A stretch of 64,000 nt of DNA from positions 39,571,554 through 39,635,553 of the forward strand of contig OX485803.1 in NCBI GenBank assembly GCA_950295325.1, in the 5' to 3' direction. The DNA is from Polytrichum commune. Lineage: Eukaryota > Streptophyta > Polytrichopsida > Polytrichales > Polytrichaceae. Within the stretch, counting starts at the first letter, position 1; every line of letters starts with the position of its first letter. Shown in pieces: positions 1-11,818 of the stretch. The notes under the pieces were generated by a model. It was given only the letters and a program-made list of their open reading frames with translations. It was not told the DNA's origin and ran no database searches. The translations under genes and the position numbers were made by a program.

Positions 1-205
1 ATGCAGTTTTGATTGCTCAAGATCAAATTAAGGGACTCAACAAATAGCCTAAGATACTTGTAGGTATAGTCATAGAGGAAAAAAATTCAAGAATACACTA
101 AGATCGAAATTGCATAACTTTAGTGCAAAAAGAAAATTATGTCATGGGGAGCTTGGGATGGAACATTGTCAGCTGACATGAGGATATTTTAATGTGATTG
201 TGCAG

Positions 206-2241
206 CCACATGAAGCGTATGCACCAGATGTTACTATCGATTTAACGAAGCACCATAAACCTGAAACTTGGACGGACTCTATTGCGTTCTGGACAGTGAA
301 GTCACTGCGTCTCCCCACGGATCTCTTCTTCAGGGTACTAACAATGTTCTCTCTGCACATGAACCGAGCAGATGCAGTAACGAAGTAGGGCAGATTCTCT
401 GCAAATTGTATGCAATCTTGTGTGTGGTGGATGTTATTGTTAATGACCGGTTTGGTTCAAGTTTTTGTTGTTTACTACACCTTATATTGAATCTTATATA
501 CAGTTTGGTTTTCCCCTGGATCTTACGTAGTGCTATTAGTTCTACCGAGGATGTAATTGTTCGCAAGTATCACACGACTAGATAGTAAAACATTTTCTGA
601 AACATAAACAAAGCTCTGACGGTTCATTGTAAGAAGTTATAGCACTGTGAAATTCCAAATGGTTTTCCACACTAATCGCAATAAATGGTGCAGTTTTAGA
701 TTGGAATTGTAGGAAGGTTTCTTATATTTGGCATTCTATAATCACCCATAGATGGACTTATGTTGATGGATGTCTTGGATGACCGAGAGCAGTATGAAAT
801 AGGGCAAGGCTCTTTATCCTAGCTACCTCTGCAAGCCAGGAAATGGGCACTCGAAAGCATTTAACAAATTACAGCAGTGCCTGCCTGGTCTGCAGGGAGC
901 GGTGAGGTAAGTAGCGCTGCTGCCATGCTCTATCTCTGTTTCCAGTGGAATATCCGTGGTTTAGTTCATTCCAGTTGTGGTTATTGTAGGGTCACTTGTT
1001 GTAGAGCTTTTAATTTCTTTTGGCCCATCTATTGTTTGCTACCTAGCTGACACAGGTGCGCATATCAGAAACTAGGGATTTGAAAGCTTCACTGTTGGTG
1101 ATGACAGTTGAAGCTGGTGTGAAGGCATCAGGTCCCACTTGGTTCTGACAAGTACAATTTAATTGGGTTTTATGCAGAAACGATATGGATGCCGAGCCAT
1201 GATGTTGGAAACCGTGGCAGCTGTACCAGGCATGGTCGGTGGAATGCTTCTTCACTTCAAGTCATTGAGGAGGTTTGAGACAAGTGGGGGTTGGATAAAG
1301 GCCCTGCTTGAGGAAGCTGAAAACGAACGAATGCATCTTATGACGTTCATGGAAGTGGCAAAACCTGCGTGGTATGAACGTGCGCTTGTGATCACGGTGC
1401 AGGGAATTTTCTTCAACGCGTATTTCCTCCTGTACCTTATGTCGCCCAAGCTTGCTCACAGGATTACAGGGTACCTGGAAGAGGAGGCCATCTACTCGTA
1501 CACCATGTTTTTGAACGAGATTGAAAAGGGCAATATTTCCAACGGCCCAGCCCCACCCATTGCCATTGATTACTGGCGGCTTCCCAAGGACGCGACCATC
1601 CGAGATGTGGTCACGGTCGTTCGTGCAGATGAAGCTCACCATCGTGATGTCAACCATTTTGCCGCGGTAATGCCCTTTTCTTTGTCAATCTGTTATTTAC
1701 TCCTTACCGCATTCGACCAATCTTTCTTTCTTTCCTTTAAATCTCACTACCAGCATGAGTCCTCCACAGTCGTCCTGTGCTTGAAGAAATTTTGTCACTT
1801 GAAGAAATGTGCTGGTAGATTTGCAGCTCTTCCAGTGATGTAGGACAATTTCTTAGTGATCTGTGTCAATAACCAAGTGTTTGATCCTTATTTCATAACC
1901 AATTTGTTTTGGAAGTACTCAGTGCACAATCTAGTGGTCGTGATGTTTTTTCAATAGATGCAATTGTCCTATGTAATTGACGACTATGCCATGGCATGAC
2001 CACTACACCTGGTAATGGACACATGTTGCCCTGTGATTGGTTGCAGAAGAACCCAATCTCTACCTCGCCAGTACAATACTAATACTGTGGCGAGGTGGGT
2101 TGGGCGCCTCCTTCAGAAATTTCTTAGTGTACCGATGAGTGCTTCCAGGGTGCTATCTGACATTATTTTCTACATGTGCAGGATATTCACAAACAAGGAA
2201 AGCAATTGCGAGAATTGCCTGCACCTGTTGGATATCACTAG
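206..2241 (+). CDS. AOX: Alternative oxidase (mitochondrial ubiquinol oxidase), exons 2-4, 5' exon outside window
   Basis: Three coding exons join in frame: 206-334 (129 bp), 1178-1666 (489 bp) and 2182-2241 (60 bp with TAG stop). Exon 2 starts after TGCAG and ends at AGG|GTACTA; exon 3 lies between ATGCAG and GCG|GTAATG; exon 4 follows GTGCAG. These exon sizes match the classic plant AOX gene structure. Exon 2 carries [20 protein letters not shown]; exon 3 carries the di-iron ligand motifs [21 protein letters not shown] and [12 protein letters not shown]; exon 4 ends in PAPVGYH. AOX is an inner-mitochondrial-membrane di-iron protein that oxidises ubiquinol and reduces oxygen to water, bypassing complexes III and IV. 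The first exon (transit peptide and regulatory cysteine region) would lie left of base 1. A residue usually Trp in this family (PWE in many plants) reads His here (PHE). The introns are 843 and 515 bp. Confidence 0.96.
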
Positions 2242-2868
2242 CAAACTGCTCATTCTGAGACGAGACATTTATGTGCAGATTCAATGTGGAGTGACTGATT
2301 ATCTCCTGATCTGTTTAAGGTCATAGCACAAGGTGTCTGGAATTTAGGAGAAAAGAGTAGGTTTCCCAAGACCTCCTCTTACAGGTATGTCTGAAGGCAA
2401 ATGTGTGTGCGAACAGTCATCAGCATATGTGCTGGCAGATTTTTCTTGAGGATTCATTGGGATTGCAACCCATTTAATGAGCTCTCACTGCACACTCATT
2501 TCTCATGACCTAGATGTCTTGCTGGTTTTTTGTTGTCGGTCAGCAGATGGGCATGATTATTCCATGCTGTATGCAATAAATCACACGACATGGCTTTATT
2601 TAATTTGTCAAATTTATATGGCATGTCAATGTTTCATGTTCTATGTTCACTTTTTTTTTCACTGGGATGTTTCTGGAACCCCTAAACCCTAAACCCTAAA
2701 TCCTTTCCTTTACATCATGGACGATGAAGTTATCTCACATCAGAGGGCATTTTTGCATGGTCAGACTTCATGGTAACACTTCCATGGTCCGATGTCTATA
2801 CAATGTCTTTGTGCCCTTGAGTAGGTGTAAAGTAAACCAAATGTGAACCAAGAGAAGTCACCATGCAC
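2242..2868. other. 3' flank of AOX
   Basis: No ORF with family features is seen. The stretch begins with the probable AOX 3' untranslated region; an ATAAAT-like A-rich signal is visible near 2575-2582. It also contains the short telomere-like run listed separately. Confidence 0.5.
2680..2700 (+). repeat. Interstitial telomere-like repeat, 3 units of CCCTAAA
   Basis: Three perfect consecutive CCCTAAA units are present, which is the Arabidopsis-type plant telomere heptamer on the C-rich strand. Three units are too few for a telomere. The run could be a telo-box-like regulatory motif or a repair scar. It lies about 440 bp downstream of the AOX stop. Confidence 0.8.
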
Positions 2869-3137
2869 CAAAGCCCAACATTTTCCTTTTTAATTGCACC
2901 CATACCCAGACCATGCCCATCAGCAATGACCTATGCCCACCCATGCCCACCCATGCTATTCAAATTGCGCCCATGTATTCAAAAATTGTGTATGTGTATT
3001 GTGTAATGTGTCTTGTATGTGTAATTGTGCCCCACCCATGCCCACCCATGAACAATAATATTGCACCCATGCCCACCCAAAACCCATGGGCATGGGTGGG
3101 CACGGGCATGGGCATGGGCACCCAATGTAGGGCTTTG
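2869..3137. mobile_element. hAT-like MITE with internal CCCATG minisatellite
   Basis: The element starts CAAAGCCCAACATT and ends AATGTAGGGCTTTG, its imperfect inverse. Identical 8-bp flanks CCATGCAC (2861-2868 and 3138-3145) are a target-site duplication of hAT length. The first bases fit the YARNG consensus of hAT termini. The interior is mostly CCCATGCCCACC-type repeats on the left and the complementary GGGCATGGG type on the right, so the whole element could fold back. It has no coding capacity, and ORFs rich in Pro-Met or Gly-Met here are repeat translations. Confidence 0.7.
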
Positions 3138-3145
3138 CCATGCAC

Positions 3146-5319
3146 CAAAAAGTGGACGTGTTGATTTTTTTCAACATATGTTCAACAATGGCAGTTTTGG
3201 CAATTTTTTTCATGTTTGACCTTCTCTCCTTCCCTTTCCTTGTAACTGTCAAAACCGTTTGGCATTAAAGAAAAATGATCAAAAAGATTGAAAATGGCAT
3301 TTCTCTGCCATGGTCCCGACATTTGTAGCAAGCGAGTTATGTCATGTTTTTGGACGCGCATACTAATTATTTATGTAGTTTGAGTAAACCGTAGTATAAT
3401 GTTGTAGCAATGCATAACTCCAAATAGTAACCCACATTTATAGGACAATTTAGTGTACACCTTCAAGGGGTTGTTAATGCATGTGTAGCTTCTAGAAACA
3501 TTAGATGTCTCCTTTTCTCTACATGTTAAACTTGAACTTAAAACTAACTTATTAACTAACAACTAACCGATTCAAGTATATAAGTACTATGTTGTCAATC
3601 ATCTTGATATTGGTTTGTTTGTTTGAGTGTTATTGCTCTGGACCTCTCAAATTGTGGGGCTGATGAATTGTTGGAAAGTCATTAAGAAGACTATTTCCAC
3701 GTTAATTGTTTACCTAGATTTGGATATGTCATGTTTGGAGATATTGAATTTGAATGAATCAAGGAATCAAAATCTAGAGTAGGAATAAATTGAGATTTTT
3801 GTGTTGCCTGAGCGGAGAGGAGTGAAGTGGACTTCAGAGTGTCATAAATGTGTTAACAATACATGTTATACACTCCATTGCTATTACTATTTAGTATTTA
3901 GTATTGGTATTGCCAAGATTTGCAGTAATTACAAAATACTGTGGACATGTGAACACTGAAATTTATTGTCTCTCGTTGGTGGAAAATGCCGTGACTATTC
4001 CACTTCACTTGAGTTTTCAAGGGCTTTAAAATACATAAGGGAAGTTTGAATACACAAAATTCTCTCTGTCACACAAGAAACATTTGAGAATGTTCCATTG
4101 GGAAAAATTGCTATATTTCTTTTATATGTCCTACCAACACTTCACCGTCAGAATTCAAAAGCATTGGAAGTAGGGGACAATTCTCTTGGTAATATATGAG
4201 AAACTGTATACAAGGGAAGAAGGAAGGGAGATTCCTAGTGAATGAGGTTGGGAACAATTACAAGTGGAATTATCTCACATGGAATTGTGATAGGAAGCTT
4301 CACATATGAGCAATGAGATCTCTAATGGGAGACTTGAAGGGAATAATCATGGGAACAATCCATAGTTATTGGGATTAATATTCGGACACTTCAAGAGAAT
4401 GATCATGAGAAATTTAACTAGTTTGCGGGAGATATGTTGAGACACTTGAAGGGAATGATGGTCATGTATCACCATATAGCATGTGGGACATTTCATATGA
4501 CAAAGCCGATTGGTGGAAAACTACAATAAATAATGACTAATAATTATTCTTATACTACTTGTGTCCCATAACACATAATATCAATTTCTCTAGTGTCCCA
4601 TTTCATCCATAAGTTGTGCATGCACAAGCCTTGACTTTTTCAATCCACAGACAAGGTCTTAACTTTCATAATTTTTTGCTAATGCTTCAACCCTCACACA
4701 ACTAAAGTGAGCAAATCATCTTTGCACATGCTCTCATGACCCTTGTATAACATATGCATGTGATTTTTCCTTGCTTGAGCATTCGCATTAGTGATTATTA
4801 AGACCAACTCAGATGACCTATGATTTGAACTGCTTCATCATAATAAATCTGCGCAATGATGATTTTATCACCTTTGGAACGTTCCTCAACACCATGTGGA
4901 AAAGAATCATTGTGTTAAGTGCTTGTGGCACATGGAGTATATAAAAATGGGTTGCAAAAAAAAGAAAAAAATGAAATCATGGCATTGAAGTATACTCTCA
5001 AGAAAATGAAACTTCTTACATTGGAAAAGAACCAATAGGGTTATCCTTTAGGCTTTAGCTCGATGGGACTTTACATCGGGAGTTGGTCCCTTATGATAAA
5101 TCTATTACTTGCTTTGCATATAAAATCAACCATTTATTTTCACTTGTGATGCATGTTCAAAGTTAGTGTTTGAATTTGAATGACGAGCGGCCTATTTAGG
5201 TTCATTAAGGATAAAACTCATTTTAGCACCTCTTGACATTCCAAGATAAGTTTGACCCTCATTGAACTAATATAAAGTATTCTTCCTTCAAAACCTTCAA
5301 GCATGCACCAAACACTTAC
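3146..5319. other. AT-rich intergenic DNA, no gene seen
   Basis: No ORF over about 65 codons with recognisable features, no clear terminal repeats and no RNA gene were found. Several short phrases recur (for example variants of GACACTTGAAGGGAATGAT at 4330-4460), suggesting old repeat decay. Confidence 0.6.
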
Positions 5320-5990
5320 CACCGACCAATGTTTGGAACCAACTAACAACTAGTTACAGATGAACCGACTGAATTTAATAAATAACCGGTTGAAGTTGGA
5401 GACTTCAAGAGAATTACCGATCATTTAAGCACGGGGGGTGCACTTCATTGTCAAGTTGAACACCACGTGCGATAAAACAAAATCTACTTTTTACATAAAG
5501 CATCACCAAAATGGTTCAAAAGTTTATGATTTTTTTTTCATGAGTAGATATACATAGTATCTATTACATAGTAAAAATTGGTAACCAAATTTGATGATTT
5601 GTTTTTTTTATAAAACATACCGTTTCTAACTAGAATGACGCAACATTGAACTAAACAAATTACTACAAAAAATGAAGATGACTAAAAATTTCAAAAAAAT
5701 ATACAAAAGATATTATCAATGGTTATGTGTATGTAGAAAAAATATCATAATTTTAAAAATTATCTATGGCATGTAATATAGGGTAGCAAACTTTTATCGC
5801 ACGTGGTTATGAAATGTAAGGGGGTGTGATCCCCCCGTGCATTTAAGAAGCATCTATAGAATATACCTCAAGTGAATCAAGCAAAACCGAAAGATGTCAA
5901 CATGTAACCGCTTGGATGTGGAATCACTAGGATCTTGACCGACTATGCCCAAAAACTTCCCGGGCACTCTTTACCGACCATGGACAATGT
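5320..5990 (+). repeat. Dispersed repeat family A, copy 1 (split by a hAT-like element)
   Basis: The blocks 5330-5429 and 5840-5990 align in order with 16765-17000 (opposite strand) and 37195-37400. Shared phrases include AATAACCGGTTG, ATCTATAGAATATAC and a TAGGATCT..CCGA..TATGCCCAAA stretch. In this copy the sequence is interrupted exactly at CATTTAAG by the 410-bp element at 5430-5839. The other copies run uninterrupted across that point, so they serve as empty sites. Identity of the family is unknown; it may be a decayed retroelement. Confidence 0.7.
5430..5839 (+). mobile_element. hAT-like non-autonomous DNA element, copy 1 (410 bp)
   Basis: The ends are CACGGGGGG and CCCCCCGTG. A second inverted block, CCACGTGCGATAAAA, lies about 30 bp inside each end. 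The 8-bp flank CATTTAAG is repeated at 5422-5429 and 5840-5847. Paralogous empty sites at 16765-17000 and 37195-37400 confirm the insertion boundaries. It has no ORF and must be moved by a transposase encoded elsewhere. It is about 97-98% identical by eye to the copy at 61300-61708. Confidence 0.88.
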
Positions 5991-8900
5991 TGTATGCAAA
6001 ACAACTAGCTCTCAACCAAAAGTGATATTGAGGTGAAGATAACTTTGATTAATCACCAACTTCTCGGCTTGTGTTTGTTGATCCTTTTCAACCATGGAAT
6101 CGCATGCTCAACTTGTACGTTTGTACGACACGGTATCATTTGCTTGTTTGTACTTCATGACTCTCGGCCTTCTTCATTTAAGGTCAACAAACATAAATCT
6201 CACCACCTCATGCACCGATTGGACACCCAATTTTCGATTGTGTTTGACAAAACGGTGGCCATGGCTCCCATGTTTGAATGGAGTCACTTCACAATCAACA
6301 TTGGAATTCGCGATGCTCGAAATTCCTCATCTACATCCGTAAGCCTACAACAATTTAACTTCATTATGTTTGAGGCCCAACATTTGCATATATATCATCA
6401 CCAAAGAGGGTTCATAAGGTAGGTATATTGGAATCATTTTATTCATTTGAATACTCGAGTCAAAATTGGAGTCACTACCATCTTAATATTATGTAGGCAC
6501 AAAGGTCCTTGCATGGTATATATAGATTTAAATGGTTCAAGAAAAATTCATGTATCTTTTAATACTCATATTCTAGCAGTCTTTTAAAATGTAATTTCTC
6601 ATTAATAACTATATTGGACTAATAGGGGATTGGTAGTAAATACTACGATTTTAGCACAATATAGTGGAAAGTTCTTGATCCATGCATAGGTTTAAGCGAA
6701 AGTGATTTTAATTTAAATACTAACTTTGAATTTTGTCAAGTGATTTTTTTAAAACATTGATTTACTAAGCCAAAAAATTTATGTTGAAAAAAAAATCTAC
6801 GTATCCTAGAAGATGTTGCAAGTGGTGTGCAAGTAGGTGATATTGAACGAGTAATCTTCTAGAATTTATTTTAAATATGATAAATTCATATTAAATTAAT
6901 AAATTTATACCAAAATAATTTGATGTCCACAATGTCACGGTATGCAGCGTTGGCGGCCGTACCTTATCCGTTGGGCTTCATTCATTTAGGTTTGGATGAA
7001 TAAATCTAGATGTGGAGAGGAAGGCTCCTAAGTGAGGAGCCTCCTCCTTGGCTTGACATTCTAGCCAAGTCAAGTTTTGTGAGCGAGTGTGTGGAGACTC
7101 TGGAGAGAGTTTGTGTGAGGTGAAGATTGCGTGTTTTTGCAATAAATCTTCAGTTCTTCCTCCCCTACTTACACTCTTGGATTTTCCCGTGGTGGAATGA
7201 GAGATAGCTTGACTCATTGTGTGCATTTGAAGAAAGATTTAGAGCTCTTATGAGTGTTTGACTATCTTCCTTCTCTGTCGAGGTGTGTTGTTTATGTGTG
7301 ACTTTGCTATGTTTTAGTGTTGTTTGTTAGTGGTGGTTGGTACTCGAGCTGCAGTGACACACGATTGCTATCTACACGACAACAAGTTCATTATATATTT
7401 AAGGTCTACGAGGTGAAAATTCAAGTTCAAATACTTAAGTACATGAGATTTAAGTTCCACACCAAATTTAGCCATTTGCTTTTGGCCATGATTTTTAATG
7501 ATATGTTTCGTAGATCTCATCTTGATATTCTACATGCACCATGAAAAAAGATCACTTTAAACATCATTTCACTACTACTTCTAGGTGTTTGACCAAAAAA
7601 CTATGGTGTTATGATACCCGAGCACTTTCTCAGTCCACTTTACCATGCTTGTACCCTCCAACACTGATGAAAATATAGATTTAAATGTACATTTTGAACT
7701 TCGTGATATAAACATAATCACAAAGAATAGCATATACATTGAAGCTTGAAATAACATTCAATTGAAATACAATCATAACAGTGATGTCAATGTTCAAATT
7801 ATATATAATTATATATAATTTATTTTAAAATTATTATGTTTATTTTGTGATTAATTTGATTGAAACACAAATGGTGTGGGCAGTAGTGTCAAGACCCACG
7901 GGGGTTGCACTTATTGTTAGAATAGGAACCATGTGCGCGCATGAGCCTGAGATTAATACCCTTAATTTTTAAGAGTGTATCCTTCTTAGAATTGATATAT
8001 GTACAATATGTAGCTAGGAAATCCCCTCAGATACATAAACAAGTGAGAAGTAAATAAATCATATAGACCCCAATCGTATGTATACATCGGAAATATCACA
8101 TAGAAAATTGGCTAAAATATTCTTAGCAAGACACATTTATTTATCATTGATGACATGTTTGTTTCTACAATATAGGTCATTTTAGCCAATGCAATGATGG
8201 TTTTTTTTTAACTCTACCATTAGATGATTTGTCAAATTGTAGGTCCACATTGACCCATTCTTATTTTGATACCAATATAACCTTATTTCCATATTGAAAG
8301 GTCACTTCTAGAGGGCAATTAGTTACAAATACGCAATCTACATGTTGCCAGTTTTGTGGTGCATCCTATAGACCCTTCCCAAATACCAAGTATTAATGGT
8401 CAATGTTTTAGCCAACTTGCTTCTCTTTTTTGCTTTTTATCTTTTCTTCACTCCTTTAACTACTTCTAGAGAGACAGACGATACCACACATTCACATCTC
8501 AATGTCAATGAGTAATCATTATCCCCAACTCTAGATAGTTGAACTTTAGGTTTGACATACAACATACCATACTTGATTATAGTGAACTTATCCTTGGACA
8601 ATCAAGGATTACCATTCAACTGACATAGGGGATGAAAAATTCATTGGGTCCTCTTGTAGATTACCCACGCGAATATAATTGACTATGGGCCTAAAGGTAG
8701 AAATACAACTAGGGGTATATGAATAATATCTCTAGTATATTTACAAAGTTGGAATAAATAATACCCATACCTTATGTATAGTTTGTAACCCCTATGCACA
8801 ATACATACCCCTTTTGTGCACCCACATGGGTCCATACTTTTAGCAAAGAGTGCACCTCCCGAGTCAAGGCTGCATTGTCATGTTCAAAACTTGCGCAAGT

Positions 8901-9464
8901 TGCATTGATATTTGGGCAATCAACTTTAACTCCTCCCTTAAATTTGTCGACCTTTGGTTAGTTGTAATCAGGGGGTGTAGGTGTGAGAGTGGTTGGCTAG
9001 CATGTTGGTTAGATGATTCTCACTAACCCATATTGTTAAGTAGTTCTCTTAGCTAGGCATGTGGGCGATTTGAGCATATTCTTAATTAGGTAGCATTTTG
9101 GTTTGCTAACCTTCACTAACTCATATTAAATTAGTTCATTCTCTTAACTAGGTGGTGCGGGTGGACCCTAACATTGTTGAGCTCAACTTGCCACTTACCA
9201 TAGACATGAGAATAATATGGCCAAGGGTCAAGAATATACATAATGCGATTCTTCAAAAATGGCATACTCAAATCTTAGACTTGATCCACCACCAAGGCCC
9301 TCATGAAACATGACATCTCTTTTATTAAAAAAAATGATGAGGGAGCACAATGAGGCTTAGCAATGTTAAGTCGGTATGAAAATTCATCCATGGGAAGAAA
9401 TTAATCATTAATATAATACTTGGTGAATTTGGGGGTGCAAACTTATATATATTGGTTGACAATT
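5991..9464. other. Intergenic DNA, no gene supported
   Basis: A 129-codon reading frame at 6033-6422 has no recognisable domain and overlaps another frame; I do not call it a gene. The stretch 6950-7270 resembles an LTR end in style (AATAAA at 7140, then a pyrimidine-rich block and TTTTCCCGTGGTGGAATG), but no matching partner LTR, primer-binding site or polyprotein is visible. A degenerate end of the 410-bp hAT-like family is near 7897. Confidence 0.5.
7897..7950 (+). mobile_element. Degenerate left end of the 410-bp hAT-like family
   Basis: The segment starts CACGGGGGTTGCACTTATTG and continues to an ACCATGTGCG block, in the same order and spacing as the left end at 5430 (CACGGGGGG, TGCACTTCATTG, ACCACGTGCG). 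No right end could be found, so this is an old or truncated relative. Confidence 0.4.
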
Positions 9465-9900
9465 GGTCAATAGAGTTATCTGTAAAAGTCCTTCAAAGAT
9501 GGAGGAGATTGTGGGTTTGATCCTTCTTTGAGAAAACTCTTGTATTATGAGCTTGTTAGCATGTCATGTATCATAGTCTATTTAAAAAGTTGGGCGAAAC
9601 TTTTGGGACCTCCTCTTCTCACCTCTCAAACTTTGAGAAAAATCTAGAATCTTAAATAGGGCATGTGCTTAAGACCGACTGTCCTAAATCTTGGATCGAC
9701 TTATGCAAAGCTAGCTTGGCCCACCCCGCCCTAGCTAGTAGGATGAGCTAGAAAGCTCGGTTCTCAAAAGCCCGACACCACTCTTTATGTACGATGATTT
9801 AAGCATAAGAAAACTTGGAAGACTTTGTGTCAATTCTCATAAATTCCCATGGTCTCATCTGCTTGACTTTTAGCAACAACTCTCCTCATAGGCTCAAGGC
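9465..9900 (+). repeat. Dispersed repeat family B, copy 1 (LTR-like)
   Basis: This aligns collinearly with 42570-43020. Shared blocks include TTCTTTGAGAAAACT, AACTTTTGGGAC, CACCTCTCAAACTTTGAG, AATAGGGCATGTGC, AAGCTAGCTTGGCC-like and CACCACTCTTT..TATGATGATTTAAG. Its length and non-coding nature fit a solo LTR or LTR fragment, but no TG..CA borders or target duplication were defined. The pogo-like element begins just downstream. Confidence 0.65.
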
Positions 9901-9914
9901 CATGAAGTATTAAC

Positions 9915-11520
9915 TATAGCCTAACCTTGTTAGTACGACACTCGTTTATATGACACCCTTAATATTACGACACATTTTTGCGCAACCAAACTTTTCAGTT
10001 CAAAACTCCCTCTTTTATACGACTACGACACTCAATAATACGGCATTTAGAATCTCCGTTTTGTCATATTAAAGAGGTAATTAATGTTAAAATTCCTTTC
10101 ATCTATGTTATGTACATCTAAAATACATTCATTTTCACTTGGGAACTACTTGGGAACTTGATGATAATTAGGGATACTAGTGTAGAATGGACTTGGTTAG
10201 GGTTAGAGTGGTCTCCTTCCTATTCTTTTGTCAGATTATGAGCCTGAAGATGTTTACAACATGGATGAGACTGGATTGTATTTTAGAGCACATCCTAATA
10301 AAACATTAGCACCAGGGAAGGTGAAGGGTCGGAAGTTACATAAGGAGCGTGTAACATTTGCTCTCGCTGTTAAGTCAACTGGGACTAATAAATTGAAGTT
10401 GCTTGTGATTTATACGTCCAAGCAACCACGATGTTTTGGAAGGTGGGAGCCTCATGAGTATGTTCGGTGGCACTCAAACATAACAACTTGGATGAAGGGG
10501 GATATATTTGAAGCTTGGATTTTGCAGCTCAACAATCAATTCAAAGGCCAAAATCAGAAGGTGATTATGATTTTGGATATTGCATCTTCACATGTTGTTA
10601 GCTCTGCCAAAGTTGGTAAGTCTCGTGGTTTTTCAACCTTGGAATTGAGCAACATGACTTTGATATTCCTTCCTCCCAATGTTCCAAGCATAGTTCAACC
10701 TTTGGATCAAGGTATAATAGCATCTTTTAAAAATTTAGTACAAGAATAAACTTTTGTAGTGGGTTTTATCACAATATGATGATGCTACATTGAAGGACTT
10801 AAGGAAGGTGGTGGCCAACATCAGACATGCTATCATGTGGAGTTATGAAGTATGGAATGAGATAGATGCCTAGATAGTCAGGAATTGTTGGAGGATGACG
10901 CGTATATCACCTACAACACGGAATGTTGATTTTGCCCTAGTTGATGAAAGCGGAAAGAATAGAATGCAAGAAGAATCAAATGAACTTGGTGCTCTGATTT
11001 CAAAGTTGTGATTGGGTGATGATGAGATGTCAATTGAGACTTACATTCAGATGGAAAGGGAAGAGAACACTGAGCTAGAATTGAGTACTAATGAGTTGGT
11101 GGATGCTGCTTTGGGACTCAATCATGCACAAGGCTTTGATATTAATGTTGATCTACATTCAGTAGATGTGGATGATGTTGCTCCACCTACAGTAAAACTT
11201 AGTGATGCTAAACGTCATGCATCATTGTCGTCTAATTTCTTATTAGATGACTCTTAACATCTTGGTGTTAATGAAATTACCGATTTTCAAAAGCTAATAA
11301 AAAATTTAGACAAGATGATAGTTGCTAACTTGGGGTAGTTCTTGAAAATATTTGTATTTGTTTGGAGTTATAAGGTATTACTTCATACAATCTACACAGC
11401 TTAAACTCAGTGTATATAACTTTAAGCTCCTATTGCTTATGTTTTGGTATTCCCTCAACAGTACGACACTTTTACGCCATTTGTCATGTTAACGAGAAGG
11501 CGGCACCTCGATAATACGCC
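9915..11520 (+). mobile_element. Decayed pogo/Tigger-like (Tc1-mariner superfamily) element
   Basis: A DDE_1-type transposase remnant (10216-11265) is bracketed by reiterated TACGACAC / GTCATATTA-type motifs: TAGTACGACACTCGTTTATA near 9930, more copies to 10075, and AGTACGACAC, GTCATGTTAACGAG and CTCGATAATACG at 11460-11515. Such subterminal arrays are typical of pogo-like ends. The exact termini and the TA duplication are unclear. The part that should encode the N-terminal DNA-binding (CENP-B type helix-turn-helix) region is missing. Confidence 0.65.
10216..11265 (+). pseudogene. pogo/Tigger-like DDE transposase, C-terminal two thirds, broken
   Basis: The frame from 10216 reads DYEPEDVYNMDETGLYF (first catalytic Asp in NMDETG), then MILDIASSH (second Asp; usually LDNASSH, here Asn is Ile) and SIVQPLDQGIIASFK (third Asp region). 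An in-frame stop follows at about 10747, the homologous sequence resumes at 10768 (SQYDDATLKDLRKVV), another stop falls near 10873, and TGA at about 11009 precedes the acidic tail MSIETYIQMEREENTELEL. The N-terminal DNA-binding half is absent. It cannot make a working transposase. A related C-terminal tail occurs at 18420-18660 on the other strand. Confidence 0.85.
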
Positions 11521-11781
11521 GCTTTTTGTGTTTCCCAAGCGTGTTGTACTAAGGAGGAGGAAGAACAGTACAGACCGAGCGGAAGGGAGCTTTTAATTAA
11601 TGAGGAGCAGGGCCCACAATCTGAAGGCCTGTGTGTGGAGAGAGGAGTCAGCAAGGTTGATGAGGCTCTTTTCCAGTTGCGTGCTAACCAAGGACCTCGC
11701 TCATCAGGCGGCTTTCGAGTTGGAAAAAGTCTGGGCGATCGGCTGTTCTGTAGGAGTGATGATCGATCATGAGCAGACACA

Positions 11782-11782
<1 letters not shown>

Positions 11783-11814
<32 letters not shown>
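11783..11814. repeat. (AC)n microsatellite
   Basis: About 16 dinucleotide units form an uninterrupted AC tract. Val-Cys and Thr-His repeat frames at this place are translations of the tract and not genes. Confidence 0.97.

Positions 11815-11818
<4 letters not shown>

Noticed and set aside
2913-3252. Pro/Met- and Gly/Met-rich frames on both strands
   Set aside because: They are translations of the CCCATG minisatellite inside a MITE.
6950-7270. Solo LTR of a Copia-like element
   Set aside because: The style is suggestive, but no terminal TG..CA pair, target duplication or second copy was found.
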